From positions 372,001 to 436,000 of the forward strand of contig NZ_LMVL02000005.1 in the NCBI RefSeq assembly GCF_001541345.2: a DNA stretch of 64,000 bases. Direction: 5' to 3'. Position 1 is the first letter of the stretch. Every line of letters begins with the position of its first letter. The position numbers and the translations under genes were made by a program. This stretch comes from Gillisella vitis. GTDB lineage: Bacteria > Pseudomonadota > Alphaproteobacteria > Rhizobiales > Rhizobiaceae. A model generated the notes under the pieces. That model ran no database searches. It saw only the letters and a program-made list of their open reading frames with translations, and was not told the DNA's origin. Shown here in pieces: positions 27,268 through 39,688 of the stretch.

Positions 27268-28539
27268 TCAGGATGCCAGCCAATCGGGCAGGCTGTCCAA
27301 CCGGATCATATCCTCATAGCTCGGCCTTGGCCGGATCACGTGGAATTGGTCGCCCTTGACCAACACTTCGGGAACAAGCCGTCTTGTATTATACGTGCTC
27401 GATTGCACGGCGCCATAAGCCCCTACCGAACCGATGGCGATCAGGTCACCGGGCCTTGGCATGCTCATTTCGCGGTCGAGCGCCAGATAATCGCCGGTTT
27501 CGCAGACCGGCCCGACCACATCGGCGCGGATGCGCGGGGCGCTGGCCGCAGACAGCAGCACCGGGCGAAGCTCGTGATGAGCATCATAGAGCGTCGGGCG
27601 GATCAGGTCGTTCATGGCCGCGTCGACGATGACGAAGGTCTTGTTGCCGCCGTCCTTCACATAGATCACTTCGGTCACCAGAATACCGGCATTGCCGACG
27701 ATCAGCCGGCCCGGCTCGGCCACGATCCGGCAGTCCAGCGAGGCCAATTGCTGCTTGACGATCGCTGCATAGGCCGCCGGGTCGGGCGGCGGATTGTTGT
27801 CGTCTTTGTAGGGAATGCCAAGCCCGCCGCCGACATCGACGTGATCGATGACATGGCCTTCGGCCCGCAGCGCCGTCACCAGGTCGCGCAACAGCTTGAA
27901 GGCCTCGGCGAACGGCTGGAGATCGGTGATCTGGCTGCCGATATGCATGTCGATACCGGTGACCTTGATACCTTCGAGACTGGCGGCGCGGGCATAGACG
28001 GCGCGAGCTCGCTCATAGGAAATGCCGAATTTGTTCTCTTTCCGACCGGTGGAAATCTTCGCATGGGTGCCAGCATCGACATCCGGGTTGATGCGGAAGG
28101 AAACATGTGCCGTCTTGCCGGCTTTCAGCGCCCTTTGATTGAGAATGTCCAGTTCAGGCTCAGATTCGACATTGAAACAGTAAATGCCGACCTCCAGCCC
28201 CAGATCCATTTCCGATGGGGTCTTGCCGACGCCGGAAAACAGGATGCGGCTGGGGAGAATGCCAGCTGCCAGCGCCCGGCGCAATTCGCCTTCGGAGACC
28301 ACATCGACGCCCGCGCCCAATTGACCAAGTGTTTTCAACACTGCCTGGTTGGAATTGGCCTTGACTGCGTAACAGACCATGGAATCGACGCCGTTGAAGG
28401 CCTCGGAAAACACCCGGTAATGGCGCTCCAGGGTTGCGGTGGAATAGCAATAGAAGGGTGTGCCGACCGCCCTGGCGATCTCTGGAACGGACACATCCTC
28501 TGCATGAAGAATGCCATCGCGATACTGGAAATGGTTCAC
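27268..28539 (-). CDS. lysA: Diaminopimelate decarboxylase
   Basis: LysA makes L-lysine from meso-diaminopimelate with PLP. The 423-residue protein has the PLP lysine K60 in VCYAVKANSN, HIGSQI, the phosphate-binding VDVGGGLGIPY, AEPGRLIVGNAG and the Cys-containing GPVCETGDYLA. Start is GTG at 28539, giving MNHFQYRDGILHAEDV, a known rhizobial LysA beginning. It follows lptM by 10 nt, in an argH-lptM-lysA series. Confidence 0.95.
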   Translation of the reverse strand: MNHFQYRDGILHAEDVSVPEIARAVGTPFYCYSTATLERHYRVFSEAFNGVDSMVCYAVKANSNQAVLKTLGQLGAGVDVVSEGELRRALAAGILPSRILFSGVGKTPSEMDLGLEVGIYCFNVESEPELDILNQRALKAGKTAHVSFRINPDVDAGTHAKISTGRKENKFGISYERARAVYARAASLEGIKVTGIDMHIGSQITDLQPFAEAFKLLRDLVTALRAEGHVIDHVDVGGGLGIPYKDDNNPPPDPAAYAAIVKQQLASLDCRIVAEPGRLIVGNAGILVTEVIYVKDGGNKTFVIVDAAMNDLIRPTLYDAHHELRPVLLSAASAPRIRADVVGPVCETGDYLALDREMSMPRPGDLIAIGSVGAYGAVQSSTYNTRRLVPEVLVKGDQFHVIRPRPSYEDMIRLDSLPDWLAS

Positions 28540-28549
28540 GATGCACCTA

Positions 28550-28741
28550 TCACAGAAGTGGATCGAGGAAGAATTTCTTCTCCGGCACCTTGGTCTGGGT
28601 TGGCGCGTCCGCCTTGTTCTGCTGGGCTACCGGCGTGCTCGGCTTGTCCAGATCGCCCTTGCGGCCGCAGCCGGTGACGACAATGCTGGCGGCACCGAGC
28701 AGGGCGGCGGAAATCATCAGTCTTCGATAGGAAACAGCCAT
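28550..28741 (-). CDS. lptM: LptM-type small lipoprotein
   Basis: A 63-residue lipoprotein: signal peptide with lipobox ending C25 (VTGCGRKGDLDKP), then a short charged tail ending KKFFLDPLL. This is the LptM (YifL-like) family, which helps the LptD-LptE LPS translocon mature at the outer membrane. The position between argH and lysA is typical in proteobacteria. Confidence 0.85.
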   Translation of the reverse strand: MAVSYRRLMISAALLGAASIVVTGCGRKGDLDKPSTPVAQQNKADAPTQTKVPEKKFFLDPLL

Positions 28742-28835
28742 AATATCCTGTCCAACGTGGTGGTGGGCCTATGTCTAGCCAAAAACCGGGCTCTGTGCAT
28801 CCCGATTTTTGTGATGGATCGATCGGGTTTGACGA

Positions 28836-30239
28836 TCAGTTGCGGCTACGCCACCATTTGATCTGCTTGCGCACCTCGTCCGGTGCCGTGCCGCCATAGC
28901 TTTTGCGGCTGGCGACCGAAGCTTCCACCGTCAGGACCGAATAGATATCGGCGGTGATGGCGGTATGAATGGCTTGCAAATCCTCAAGCGGCAGATCGGA
29001 GAGATCGCAGCCTTTTTCCTCCGCCAAGGCCACTACCCGGCCCGTGACATGATGGGCGTCGCGGAAGGGAAGCCCTGCCTCGCGCACCAGCCAGTCCGCC
29101 AGATCGGTGGCAGTGGAAAAACCGGAGCCAGCCGCGGCCTTCATCCGGTCGGCCCGCACAGTCATGTCGCGGATCATCCCGGTCATGGCGGCCAGCGCCA
29201 GTTCCAGGCTTTCCGCAGCGTCAAAGACCTGTTCCTTGTCTTCCTGCATGTCCTTGGAATAGGCGAGCGGCAGGCCCTTCATGATCGTCAGGAGCGCAAT
29301 CAGCGAGCCGTTGATCCGGCCCGTCTTGGCGCGCACCAGTTCGGCGGCGTCCGGGTTCTTCTTCTGCGGCATGATCGAGGAGCCGGTCGAAAAGGCATCC
29401 GAGAGCCGGATAAAGCCGAATTGCGGCGTTGACCAGATGACGATTTCTTCCGCCAAGCGCGACAAATGCACCGCCGAAATGGCGGCAATCGACAGGAATT
29501 CCAACGCGAAATCGCGGTCCGACACGGTATCGATGGAGTTGCGGGTTGGTTCGCGGAAACCGAGAGCCTTGGCGGTCATGTGGCGGTCGATGGCATAGCC
29601 GGTGCCGGCAAGGGCAGCCGCGCCGATTGGGCTTTCATCCAGATGTTCGATAGCGTGGCGCACCCGCTGGCGATCCCGGCCGAACATTTCCACATAGGCC
29701 ATGCAGTGATGGCCGAAGGTGACTGGCTGGGCCGTCTGCAAATGGGTAAAGCCGGGCATGACGGTGTCGGCATGTTCTTCGGCACGCTCGAGAAAGGCAC
29801 CGATCAGGTCGGTCAGCAGGCTTTCGGCTTTTTGCAGCTCTTCCTTGACCCAGAGGCGGAAATCCAGCGCTACCTGGTCATTGCGTGAGCGGGCGGTGTG
29901 CAGGCGACCGGCGGCGGGACCGATCAGGTCGGCCAGCCGTGCCTCGATATTCATGTGAATGTCTTCAAGCTTGCGGGAGAAGGTGAATTGTCCAGCTTCG
30001 ATCTCTGACAAAATCGTGTTCAACCCGGTGACGATCTTGTCTTTGTCTTCGCCGGAAATAATGCCTTGATGCGCCAACATGGTGGCGTGGGCAATCGAGC
30101 CGCGGATATCCTGGGCATAGAGCTTCTTGTCGAAACCGATCGAGGCGTTTATCTCCTCCATGATGGCCGCAGGGCCGGAGGCAAAACGGCCGCCCCACAT
30201 CTGGTTGGAGGATGTCGTGTCTTTGGTGTCCTCGGCCAT
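28836..30239 (-). CDS. argH: Argininosuccinate lyase
   Basis: ArgH splits argininosuccinate into arginine and fumarate. The 467-residue protein has [10 protein letters not shown], the [14 protein letters not shown] region with the general acid/base, and the superfamily signature [12 protein letters not shown]. The ATG at 30239 gives [17 protein letters not shown]; the frame is open far upstream over tlpA by chance. It is divergent from tlpA, 24 nt apart. Confidence 0.96.
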   Translation of the reverse strand: MAEDTKDTTSSNQMWGGRFASGPAAIMEEINASIGFDKKLYAQDIRGSIAHATMLAHQGIISGEDKDKIVTGLNTILSEIEAGQFTFSRKLEDIHMNIEARLADLIGPAAGRLHTARSRNDQVALDFRLWVKEELQKAESLLTDLIGAFLERAEEHADTVMPGFTHLQTAQPVTFGHHCMAYVEMFGRDRQRVRHAIEHLDESPIGAAALAGTGYAIDRHMTAKALGFREPTRNSIDTVSDRDFALEFLSIAAISAVHLSRLAEEIVIWSTPQFGFIRLSDAFSTGSSIMPQKKNPDAAELVRAKTGRINGSLIALLTIMKGLPLAYSKDMQEDKEQVFDAAESLELALAAMTGMIRDMTVRADRMKAAAGSGFSTATDLADWLVREAGLPFRDAHHVTGRVVALAEEKGCDLSDLPLEDLQAIHTAITADIYSVLTVEASVASRKSYGGTAPDEVRKQIKWWRSRN

Positions 30240-30263
30240 GCTCAATAGATCCTGGAGACGTCG

Positions 30264-30926
30264 ATGACGAAAAAAAGACCGCTGGGACTTCCTTCCGCCA
30301 AGCTGATTGCGTTTGCGGCGATTGCCGGTGTGTTGGCCGGCGCGGTTGCGGTATACGTGAAGGAGACGGGGTCTGGCAATGGCTCTGAAATCGCAGCCGC
30401 CCAAGGGTGTGAGACGGCGGCACAGGCGATCAAGACGCTTGACCCGTTGATCAAGGGCCAGGTTGCCGCCGTGGTGGCGGCCAATCCGCCGCGCCCGATT
30501 ACCGGCCTTACCTTCAAGGATGCCAGCGGCGCCGACAAGAGCCTCCAGGATTTTAAGGGCAAGCCGCTGCTGGTCAATCTCTGGGCGACCTGGTGCCTTC
30601 CCTGCCGGGAGGAAATGCCCGCCCTCAATCGCCTGCAACAGGCCAAGGGTGGCGATACATTCGAGGTTGTGGCGATCAATATCGACAGCGGTAGCGACGA
30701 AAAGCCGAAAGCCTTTCTCAGTGACAACGGCATCGATCATCTCGGCTTTTACCGCGACAGTTCCATGGGCGTCTTCAATGCGCTGAAAAAACAGGGCCTG
30801 GCTTTCGGCCTGCCGGTGACGCTTGTGCTTGATGGCAAGGGTTGCCTGCTCGGCTCCATGAATGGCCCCGCCGTTTGGGATAGCGAGGATGCCAAAACCC
30901 TGATCGACGGGCTCAAGACACTTTGA
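30264..30926 (+). CDS. tlpA: Thiol:disulfide interchange protein TlpA
   Basis: TlpA is a membrane-anchored periplasmic thioredoxin-like reductase involved in cytochrome oxidase maturation. The 220 residues have one N-terminal signal-anchor (about 13-32), an insert containing C49, and the thioredoxin active site W110-C111-L-P-C114 followed by REEMPALN. Start ATG 30264 follows GGAGACGTCG. The divergent argH neighbour is the usual rhizobial arrangement. Confidence 0.92.
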   Translation: MTKKRPLGLPSAKLIAFAAIAGVLAGAVAVYVKETGSGNGSEIAAAQGCETAAQAIKTLDPLIKGQVAAVVAANPPRPITGLTFKDASGADKSLQDFKGKPLLVNLWATWCLPCREEMPALNRLQQAKGGDTFEVVAINIDSGSDEKPKAFLSDNGIDHLGFYRDSSMGVFNALKKQGLAFGLPVTLVLDGKGCLLGSMNGPAVWDSEDAKTLIDGLKTL

Positions 30927-30966
30927 TCTCGTCTTTTATCGATCCGGCTTTAGCCAGCCCGAACCT

Positions 30967-31839
30967 TTACCGTGTCGGAATCGGGATTTCGCCGCGGTAA
31001 TCATAGAAGCCTCGGCCGGATTTGCGGCCGAGCCAACCGGCCTCGACATATTTGACCAGCAGCGGGCAGGGGCGGTATTTGCTGTCGGCCAGGCCGTCAT
31101 GCAGAACCTGCATGATTGACAGGCAGGTATCGAGACCGATGAAATCGGCGAGCTGCAAAGGCCCCATCGGATGATTGGCGCCGAGCTTCATCGCCGTATC
31201 GATGGCTTCGACCGAGCCGACGCCTTCATAGAGCGTGTAGATCGCCTCGTTGATCATCGGCAGCAGGATGCGGTTGACGATGAAGGCGGGAAAATCCTCG
31301 GCGACGGTAATCGTCTTGTCCAGCGACCGCACGAAGTCCTTGGCGGTCTCGAAAGTTTTTTCACCGGTGGCGATGCCGCGCACCAACTCCACCAGCTTCA
31401 TCACCGGCACCGGGTTCATGAAATGGATGCCCATGAAGCGTTCCGGGCGATCGGTAGATGCCGCAAGCCGGGTGATGGACAGCGAGGAGGTATTGGTGGC
31501 GAGAAGCGCTTCCGGCTTCAGCACCGGGCAGATCTGGCCGAAAATCTTGCGCTTGACGCTTTCATCCTCGGTGGCGGCCTCGATCACCAAGTCCACCTGG
31601 GCAAGATCCTGTACGTCGGTGACGCCGGAAATGCGGGCCAGCGCCGCCTTGCGTTCGCTATCCTCCATCTTACCATTGGCAACCTGGCGCGCCATGTTGC
31701 CGTTGATGGTGGCAAGCCCGGCTTCGATCCGCTCCTTGCTCAGGTCATAAAGCGTGACATCGTAGCCGGAGAGCGCCGATACATAGGCAATGCCGCAGCC
31801 CATCTGTCCCGCGCCGACAATTCCAACATTCTTGATCAT
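30967..31839 (-). CDS. hbdA: 3-hydroxybutyryl-CoA dehydrogenase
   Basis: This enzyme interconverts 3-hydroxybutyryl-CoA and acetoacetyl-CoA with NAD(P), in polyhydroxybutyrate and fatty-acid metabolism. The 290-residue protein shows the NAD fold GIVGAGQMGCGIAY, ASNTS-like LATNTSSLSITRLA, the HFMNPVPVMKLVE catalytic motif and the C-terminal GRKSGRGFYDY. ATG 31839 has GGGAG upstream; ATG 31851 would add four residues. In relatives I know it is next to etfA; here a chemoreceptor gene separates them. Confidence 0.92.
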   Translation of the reverse strand: MIKNVGIVGAGQMGCGIAYVSALSGYDVTLYDLSKERIEAGLATINGNMARQVANGKMEDSERKAALARISGVTDVQDLAQVDLVIEAATEDESVKRKIFGQICPVLKPEALLATNTSSLSITRLAASTDRPERFMGIHFMNPVPVMKLVELVRGIATGEKTFETAKDFVRSLDKTITVAEDFPAFIVNRILLPMINEAIYTLYEGVGSVEAIDTAMKLGANHPMGPLQLADFIGLDTCLSIMQVLHDGLADSKYRPCPLLVKYVEAGWLGRKSGRGFYDYRGEIPIPTR

Positions 31840-34715
<2,876 letters not shown>

Positions 34716-34750
34716 TCACTCTCCACTGTCCAAATAGTCCCTGAAAAGCA

Positions 34751-34776
34751 AAAAGGCCGCAGTGATGCGGCCTTTT
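34751..34776. terminator. Bidirectional rho-independent terminator
   Basis: AAAAGGCCGCA and TGCGGCCTTTT pair perfectly around a GTGA loop, with T-runs on both strands. It lies between the chemoreceptor and the convergent etfA and can stop both. Confidence 0.9.
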
Positions 34777-34807
34777 CTGTGTCTGAATTGTTGTGATAGA
34801 GGCGCGA

Positions 34808-35737
34808 TCAAAGCGCCTTTTCAAACTCCGGCAGGGCCTCAAACAGGTCTGCGACGAGGCCGTAGTCTGCGACCTGGAAGATCGGGGCTTCCTCGTCCTT
34901 GTTGATGGCGACGATCACCTTGCTGTCCTTCATGCCGGCCAGATGCTGGATGGCACCGGAAATGCCGCAGGCGATGTAGAGCTGTGGTGCGACAACTTTG
35001 CCGGTCTGGCCAACCTGCCAGTCGTTCGGCGCATAGCCTGCATCGACGGCTGCGCGTGAAGCGCCGACAGCGGCCCCCAGCTTGTCGGCCAGCGGCAGGA
35101 TGACCTCCTTGAACTTCTCCGAGGAGCCGAGCGCGCGCCCGCCCGAGATGATGATCTTGGCGGAGGTCAGCTCCGGGCGCTCCGACGACGACAGCGCATC
35201 CGAGACGAAGCTGGACAGGCCGGGATCGGCGACCGCAGCTACGGCCTCGACCGCAGCCGATCCATCGGCAGCGGCGGCAGCGAAGGAGGCGGTGCGCACG
35301 GTGATAACCTTCTTGGCATCGCTCGACTGTACCGTCTGGATGGCATTGCCAGCATAGATGGGCCGCTTGAAGGTGTCGGCAGAGATCACTTCGACGATTT
35401 CCGAGATCTGCGCCACATCAAGCAGGGCGGCGACCCGCGGCGCGACATTCTTGCCGACCGAGGTGGCGGCGGTGATGATCGTATCGTAGGCGGGTGCCAG
35501 CGACACGATCAGGGCTGCCAGCGGTTCGGCCAGCTGATTGCCAAGCTCGGCGCTGTCGGCCAGCAGCACTTTCGAGACGCCGGACAGTTTGGCGGCGGCG
35601 TCTGCGGCGGGATTGGCACCCGCACCAGCGACGAGAACATGGATTTCGCCGCCAATCTTGGCTGCTGCCGTCAGGGTCTTGGAGGTCTGTTCGGAAATGG
35701 TTGCGTTATCGTGATCTGCCAGAAGAAGAATGGCCAT
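34808..35737 (-). CDS. etfA: Electron transfer flavoprotein subunit alpha
   Basis: EtfA carries the FAD of the ETF dimer that hands electrons from acyl-CoA and other dehydrogenases to ETF-ubiquinone oxidoreductase. The 309-residue protein has [30 protein letters not shown], then [19 protein letters not shown] and [16 protein letters not shown], the conserved FAD-binding C-terminus. It follows etfB by 24 nt. Confidence 0.95.
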   Translation of the reverse strand: MAILLLADHDNATISEQTSKTLTAAAKIGGEIHVLVAGAGANPAADAAAKLSGVSKVLLADSAELGNQLAEPLAALIVSLAPAYDTIITAATSVGKNVAPRVAALLDVAQISEIVEVISADTFKRPIYAGNAIQTVQSSDAKKVITVRTASFAAAAADGSAAVEAVAAVADPGLSSFVSDALSSSERPELTSAKIIISGGRALGSSEKFKEVILPLADKLGAAVGASRAAVDAGYAPNDWQVGQTGKVVAPQLYIACGISGAIQHLAGMKDSKVIVAINKDEEAPIFQVADYGLVADLFEALPEFEKAL

Positions 35738-35761
35738 TTTTCTATATCTCCCAATCCGAAA

Positions 35762-36511
35762 TCAAAGCACGCCGGCTTCGTTCTTAAGCTTTTCGACCAG
35801 TTCGGCCACTGACTTGACCTTGATGCCCGCCTTGCGGCCACCCGGCTCCTCGGTCTTCAGCACCTTGAGACGTGGTGTGGTATCGATACCGAAATCGGCA
35901 GGCGTCTTCTTGTCGAGCGGCTTCTTCTTGGCCTTCATGATATTGGGCAGCGAGGCATAGCGCGGCTCGTTGAGGCGCAGGTCGGTGGTGACCACGGCTG
36001 GCAGTTTGACGGCAATGGTTTGCAAGCCGCCATCGACTTCGCGGGTGACATTGGCCGAACCGTCGCCGATTTCCAGCTTGGAGGCAAAGGTGGCCTGCGC
36101 CCAGCCCAAGAGGGCTGCGAGCATCTGGCCCGTCTGGTTGCTGTCATCATCAATTGCCTGCTTGCCGACGATCACCAGGCCCGGGGCCTCTGCTTCGACG
36201 ATGCCTTTCAGAATCTTGGCGACGGCGAGCGGCTCGACGGCATCCTCGGTTTCCACCAGAATGGCCCGGTCTGCACCCATGGCCAGCGCCGTGCGCAGGG
36301 TTTCTTCGGCCTTGGCCGGGCCGATGGAGACCACGACCACTTCCTCTGCCTTGCCCGCTTCTTTCAGGCGCAGCGCTTCCTCAACGGAAATTTCGTCGAA
36401 CGGGTTCATCGACATCTTCACATTGGCAAGCTCGACGCCGGAGCCATCCGGCTTGACGCGGATCTTGACGTTATAATCGACGACGCGCTTGACGGGCACG
36501 AGAATCTTCAT
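35762..36511 (-). CDS. etfB: Electron transfer flavoprotein subunit beta
   Basis: EtfB pairs with EtfA and holds AMP. The 249-residue protein starts [20 protein letters not shown] and has [34 protein letters not shown] and the [16 protein letters not shown] motif. The ATG at 36511 is the family start; the upstream frame to 36589 is not supported. It heads the etfB-etfA unit. Confidence 0.95.
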   Translation of the reverse strand: MKILVPVKRVVDYNVKIRVKPDGSGVELANVKMSMNPFDEISVEEALRLKEAGKAEEVVVVSIGPAKAEETLRTALAMGADRAILVETEDAVEPLAVAKILKGIVEAEAPGLVIVGKQAIDDDSNQTGQMLAALLGWAQATFASKLEIGDGSANVTREVDGGLQTIAVKLPAVVTTDLRLNEPRYASLPNIMKAKKKPLDKKTPADFGIDTTPRLKVLKTEEPGGRKAGIKVKSVAELVEKLKNEAGVL

Positions 36512-36911
36512 GGGGTCCTTCCTTGCTTCACGTTCTTGTGGGCCTTGCGCATGATGACATGCGGTGCCGCCACTGCTTGTTTCCTGCATTATTCCGTAGA
36601 TCAGCGGCGATTTAGGGAATAATGCAGCCGCGTTTTCACGCTCTCCTCAATGCGATAGCCCAGTTTATCTGCCAGTCGAAACATCCGTGATCCGTTTCCA
36701 GGCAAACGCCAGACTGCGGCATTTTGCACGTCGGAGACTGTCAATTGGCGACATGGATACGCATTTTTTCCTCCATGACAACGGTGCCGTTCATTCTTGC
36801 GATACTCCTCCCGCAGACTGATGCGCCGAGGCCAGAATTACCTAACTTTTACGTTCACGTCAAATATTGCCTTTCGTTCAACCAAGACCGGTTTTCTGCG
36901 CGATGCTCTCG
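36512..36911. other. etfB upstream intergenic region
   Basis: This 400-nt gap lies between etfB (minus) and the adenosyltransferase gene (minus). It contains a long inverted repeat 73-116 nt upstream of the etfB ATG and the etfB promoter, which I cannot place exactly. No gene or RNA is recognised; short open frames here have no family character. Confidence 0.4.
36584..36627. repeat. 12-bp inverted repeat upstream of etfB
   Basis: CTGCATTATTCC at 36584-36595 and GGAATAATGCAG at 36616-36627 are perfect reverse complements separated by 20 nt. Equal arms of 12 bp about two and a half helical turns apart suit a dimeric regulator. The location just upstream of etfB suggests control of etfBA, which is an inference. 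Confidence 0.6.
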
Positions 36912-37490
36912 CTACCGGTTTTTCCCCGGCACCCAGAGGACATCGGCCTTGCCGACCTCATTGGCATAGCGGGCGGCGACGAACAGGAAATCCGACAGCC
37001 GGTTGACATATTTCAGCGCCGGTGCCGAGACGGCCTCGCCGGGGATCTGCATCAGATCGACCATGATCCGCTCGGCGCGCCTTGCAATGGTGCGGGCCAG
37101 ATGCAGATTGGCGGAGGCTGGTGAGCCTGCGGGCAAGACAAAGGATTTCAGCGGTTCGAGATGGGCGTTCAGCGCATCGATTTCCTGCTCGATCCTGTCC
37201 ACCTGACTCTGGACAACGCGCAGGGGCTCCCATTCCAGTTTTTCGCCGGTATCGGGCGTGGCAAGATCGGCACCAAGATCGAACAGGTCGTTCTGGATGC
37301 GAAACAGCATGGCATCCAACACCTCATCGGCTGCCGTGTGCAGGCGGGCGACGCCGATGGCGCTGTTGGCCTCATCGATCGTGCCATAGGCATCGACGCG
37401 CAGGTCGTGCTTGAAGCGGCGCGGACCGCAGACCAGCGCCGTGGTGCCGTCATCGCCGGTACGGGTGTAGATTTTATTGAGTTTTACCAT
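36912..37490 (-). CDS. Cob(I)alamin adenosyltransferase, PduO type
   Basis: This enzyme transfers adenosyl from ATP to cob(I)alamin to form coenzyme B12. The 192-residue protein has the N-terminal ATP-binding KIYTRTGDDGTTAL, DAYGTIDEANSAIG and the C-terminal ALKYVNRLSDFLFVAARY, which define the PduO family. It complements the CobST chelatase encoded at 4.9-7.9 kb. It is followed on the same strand by a small membrane protein. Confidence 0.92.
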   Translation of the reverse strand: MVKLNKIYTRTGDDGTTALVCGPRRFKHDLRVDAYGTIDEANSAIGVARLHTAADEVLDAMLFRIQNDLFDLGADLATPDTGEKLEWEPLRVVQSQVDRIEQEIDALNAHLEPLKSFVLPAGSPASANLHLARTIARRAERIMVDLMQIPGEAVSAPALKYVNRLSDFLFVAARYANEVGKADVLWVPGKNR

Positions 37491-37614
37491 GGAACCATTC
37501 GTCTTGAGAAAGCGGGTGGTACCCGCAATATTAGAGTTTGCCTTATAGCCTGCTCAAGAATTGCTGCTGGCCAGCGGTGATTATTGGATAGACTGTTAGG
37601 AAAAGCGGAAGACG

Positions 37615-37812
37615 CTAGCGACCGCCGCCGGTAATCCACAAGGTCAGCATGATCAGCACAACGGCAATGGCTTGCAGCAGCACACGCATCTGCATCAGCT
37701 TGTTGGAGCGGTTGGCGTCGCCGCCCTTCATCATGTTGAACAACCCGCGCACCAGGACCAGCGCGACAAGCCCCATGACGATAATGGCCAGAATGGTGGT
37801 GAATGAAGACAT
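37615..37812 (-). CDS. Twin-helix small membrane protein (HIG1-like)
   Basis: A 65-residue protein with two transmembrane helices (about 5-25 and 44-60) joined by a basic loop, MMKGGDANRSNKLMQMRV, ending ITGGGR. This is the small twin-TM family related to the HIG1 domain, often linked to respiratory complexes. It is located between the adenosyltransferase gene and an SDR gene on the same strand. Confidence 0.85.
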   Translation of the reverse strand: MSSFTTILAIIVMGLVALVLVRGLFNMMKGGDANRSNKLMQMRVLLQAIAVVLIMLTLWITGGGR

Positions 37813-37848
37813 GATGCGCCGCTAACCTTGATGATGAATGCCTACCGA

Positions 37849-38682
37849 TCAATCCAGCGCCCGCATCAGCCGATAGAAGAGATCGGACGGCATCAGCCGT
37901 TTGAGTGCGACGCCCTGTTTCGCCGGCTTCGTGACCAGATAATGTGGCCGTGGACGCTTCGCGGTCAAGGCGTGTTGCAGCACTTTATACACGGCATCCG
38001 GTCCAAGCTTGTGACGGTTTTTCGGCCCGGTGCCGTCAAGGCGCGCCAATTGCCGCTGGTAATCTGTGGCATGTACTGAATTTTCCACATCGATATTGCG
38101 TTTGATGGCCTCAAGGCAATTGGCGGTGAAACGGCTTTCTATCGGACCCGGCTCGATCAGGCTGACCATGACGCCGCTGCCGTCCAGCTCCATGCGCAGG
38201 GTGAGCGACAGGCCCTCCAGGGCATATTTGGATGCCGTATAAGCGCCGCGCCAGCGATAGGGGATGAGGCCGAGAATAGACGAGCATTGCACGATCCGGC
38301 CCGACCCCTGCGCGCGCATCACTGGCACGATCCGCCGCGTCAGGTCGTGCCAGCCGAACACATTGGTTTCGAACTGTTCACGAAGTGCCTCCGTCGGCAG
38401 GTCTTCGACAGCACCTGCCTGGCCATAGGCGCCATTGTTGAACAGGGCGTCCAGCCGTCCGCCGGTTCGCGACAACACGGTTTCCGCGAGGGTCGCGATG
38501 CTTGCCGTGTCGCGGTAATCCATCAGCAACGCTTCAAGGCCGTCATCCTCAAGGGATTTCAGGTCTTCCACCTTGCGCACGGTGGCAAACACCCGCCAGC
38601 CATCTTGCTTCAGGGCGCGGGCGCAGTAGGCTCCAATACCGGAGGAGCAGCCGGTAACGATAATGCTTTTCTGTGCGACCAT
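37849..38682 (-). CDS. Short-chain dehydrogenase/reductase
   Basis: A 277-residue classical SDR. The cofactor motif is TGCSSGIG (10-17), the NNG motif is FNNGAYG, the catalytic Ser is in QCSSILG, and the active-site pair is Y148 and K152 in GAYTASKYALEG. Substrate is unknown. ATG 38682 is preferred over 38721 because it begins at the first beta strand. The C-terminal tail resembles SDRs of the lipid/keto-reductase group. Confidence 0.88.
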   Translation of the reverse strand: MVAQKSIIVTGCSSGIGAYCARALKQDGWRVFATVRKVEDLKSLEDDGLEALLMDYRDTASIATLAETVLSRTGGRLDALFNNGAYGQAGAVEDLPTEALREQFETNVFGWHDLTRRIVPVMRAQGSGRIVQCSSILGLIPYRWRGAYTASKYALEGLSLTLRMELDGSGVMVSLIEPGPIESRFTANCLEAIKRNIDVENSVHATDYQRQLARLDGTGPKNRHKLGPDAVYKVLQHALTAKRPRPHYLVTKPAKQGVALKRLMPSDLFYRLMRALD

Positions 38683-38791
38683 ATGAGGTTTTCCTCTTAC
38701 AAATACGATAGGGTCTCCCATATTCGACAGATATAGGCAATTGTGGCAGGCCGCTTGAGAAGCAGTCAGTGAAGAATGAACGGGAGACGGA

Positions 38792-39688
38792 ATGCGGTCC
38801 TATCTGGGCAGGCTTTACAAGGTGGCCTTCGATGCGGTCTGGCATTTCACCGAGGACGATGGTTGGGCGATGGCGAGCCATGTGGCGCTATCGATCCTGC
38901 TGGCCGTATTTCCCTTCCTGATTTTCGGCACGGCGCTTGCCGGTCTTCTCGGTGCCAATACCTTTGCACCAACAGCCATTCATTTCATTTTCGATACCTG
39001 GCCAGAGGAAATCGCCAAGCCGATTTCCGAGCAGGTGGTGCAGGTGCTGACCATTCCACGCGGCGGGCTGTTGACGATTTCCGTGCTGGCGGCGGCCTAT
39101 TTCGCTTCCAACGGAGTGGAGGCGCTGCGCACCGCACTGAACCGCGCCTACCGTGTCACCGAAACCCGGCCCTGGTATATTACCCGGCTTATCAGCCTTG
39201 GCTTCGTCATCATGGGGGTTGCTGCCTTTGCTGTGATCAGCGTGCTGCTGATCGCCGTGCCGATCGCGCTGCGCTTTGCTGAGCGGCAATTTCCGCTTTT
39301 GAAGGATTTCCTGGCGCTGGTGTCGAATTGGAGCGTGCTTGGCACATTGATCTTGCTGGCCGTCGGCTTGACGATTTCGCATCTGTGGCTACCGGCGGAC
39401 CGGCGTCGGCTGATCGACGTTCTGCCCGGCATCTGCCTGACACTGTTGCTCTGGCTGCTGGGTGCGCTGGCCTTTGCCGCCTATCTCGCCACCTTTGCCA
39501 ATTACGCCGCCACCTATGCCGGTCTGGCCTCGGTTATGGTGGTGATCATATTTCTCTATATGCTGGGTGTGCTGTTCCTGATCGGCGCGGAATTTAACGC
39601 GGCGCTGATGAAGTTTTCCAGGCCGCGCACGCGATCACGGCGAATGTCAGATCGCAATCCCCAACAGCCGACGGATGTCGAGGGGTGA
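38792..39688 (+). CDS. YihY/BrkB family membrane protein
   Basis: A 298-residue integral membrane protein with about six helices and the family marks DDGWAMASHVALSILLAVFPFL, GLLTISVLAAAYFASNGVEALR and YAATYAGLASVMVVIIFLYM. The family was once called RNase BN by mistake; its function is not settled. Its 3' end overlaps the convergent gluQ by 42 nt. Confidence 0.9.
   Translation: MRSYLGRLYKVAFDAVWHFTEDDGWAMASHVALSILLAVFPFLIFGTALAGLLGANTFAPTAIHFIFDTWPEEIAKPISEQVVQVLTIPRGGLLTISVLAAAYFASNGVEALRTALNRAYRVTETRPWYITRLISLGFVIMGVAAFAVISVLLIAVPIALRFAERQFPLLKDFLALVSNWSVLGTLILLAVGLTISHLWLPADRRRLIDVLPGICLTLLLWLLGALAFAAYLATFANYAATYAGLASVMVVIIFLYMLGVLFLIGAEFNAALMKFSRPRTRSRRMSDRNPQQPTDVEG

Noticed and set aside
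27256-28677. 473-codon plus-strand open frame opposite lysA
   Set aside because: It is antisense to lysA, whose motifs are unmistakable; the antisense frame is open because of high GC codon bias and shows no family features.
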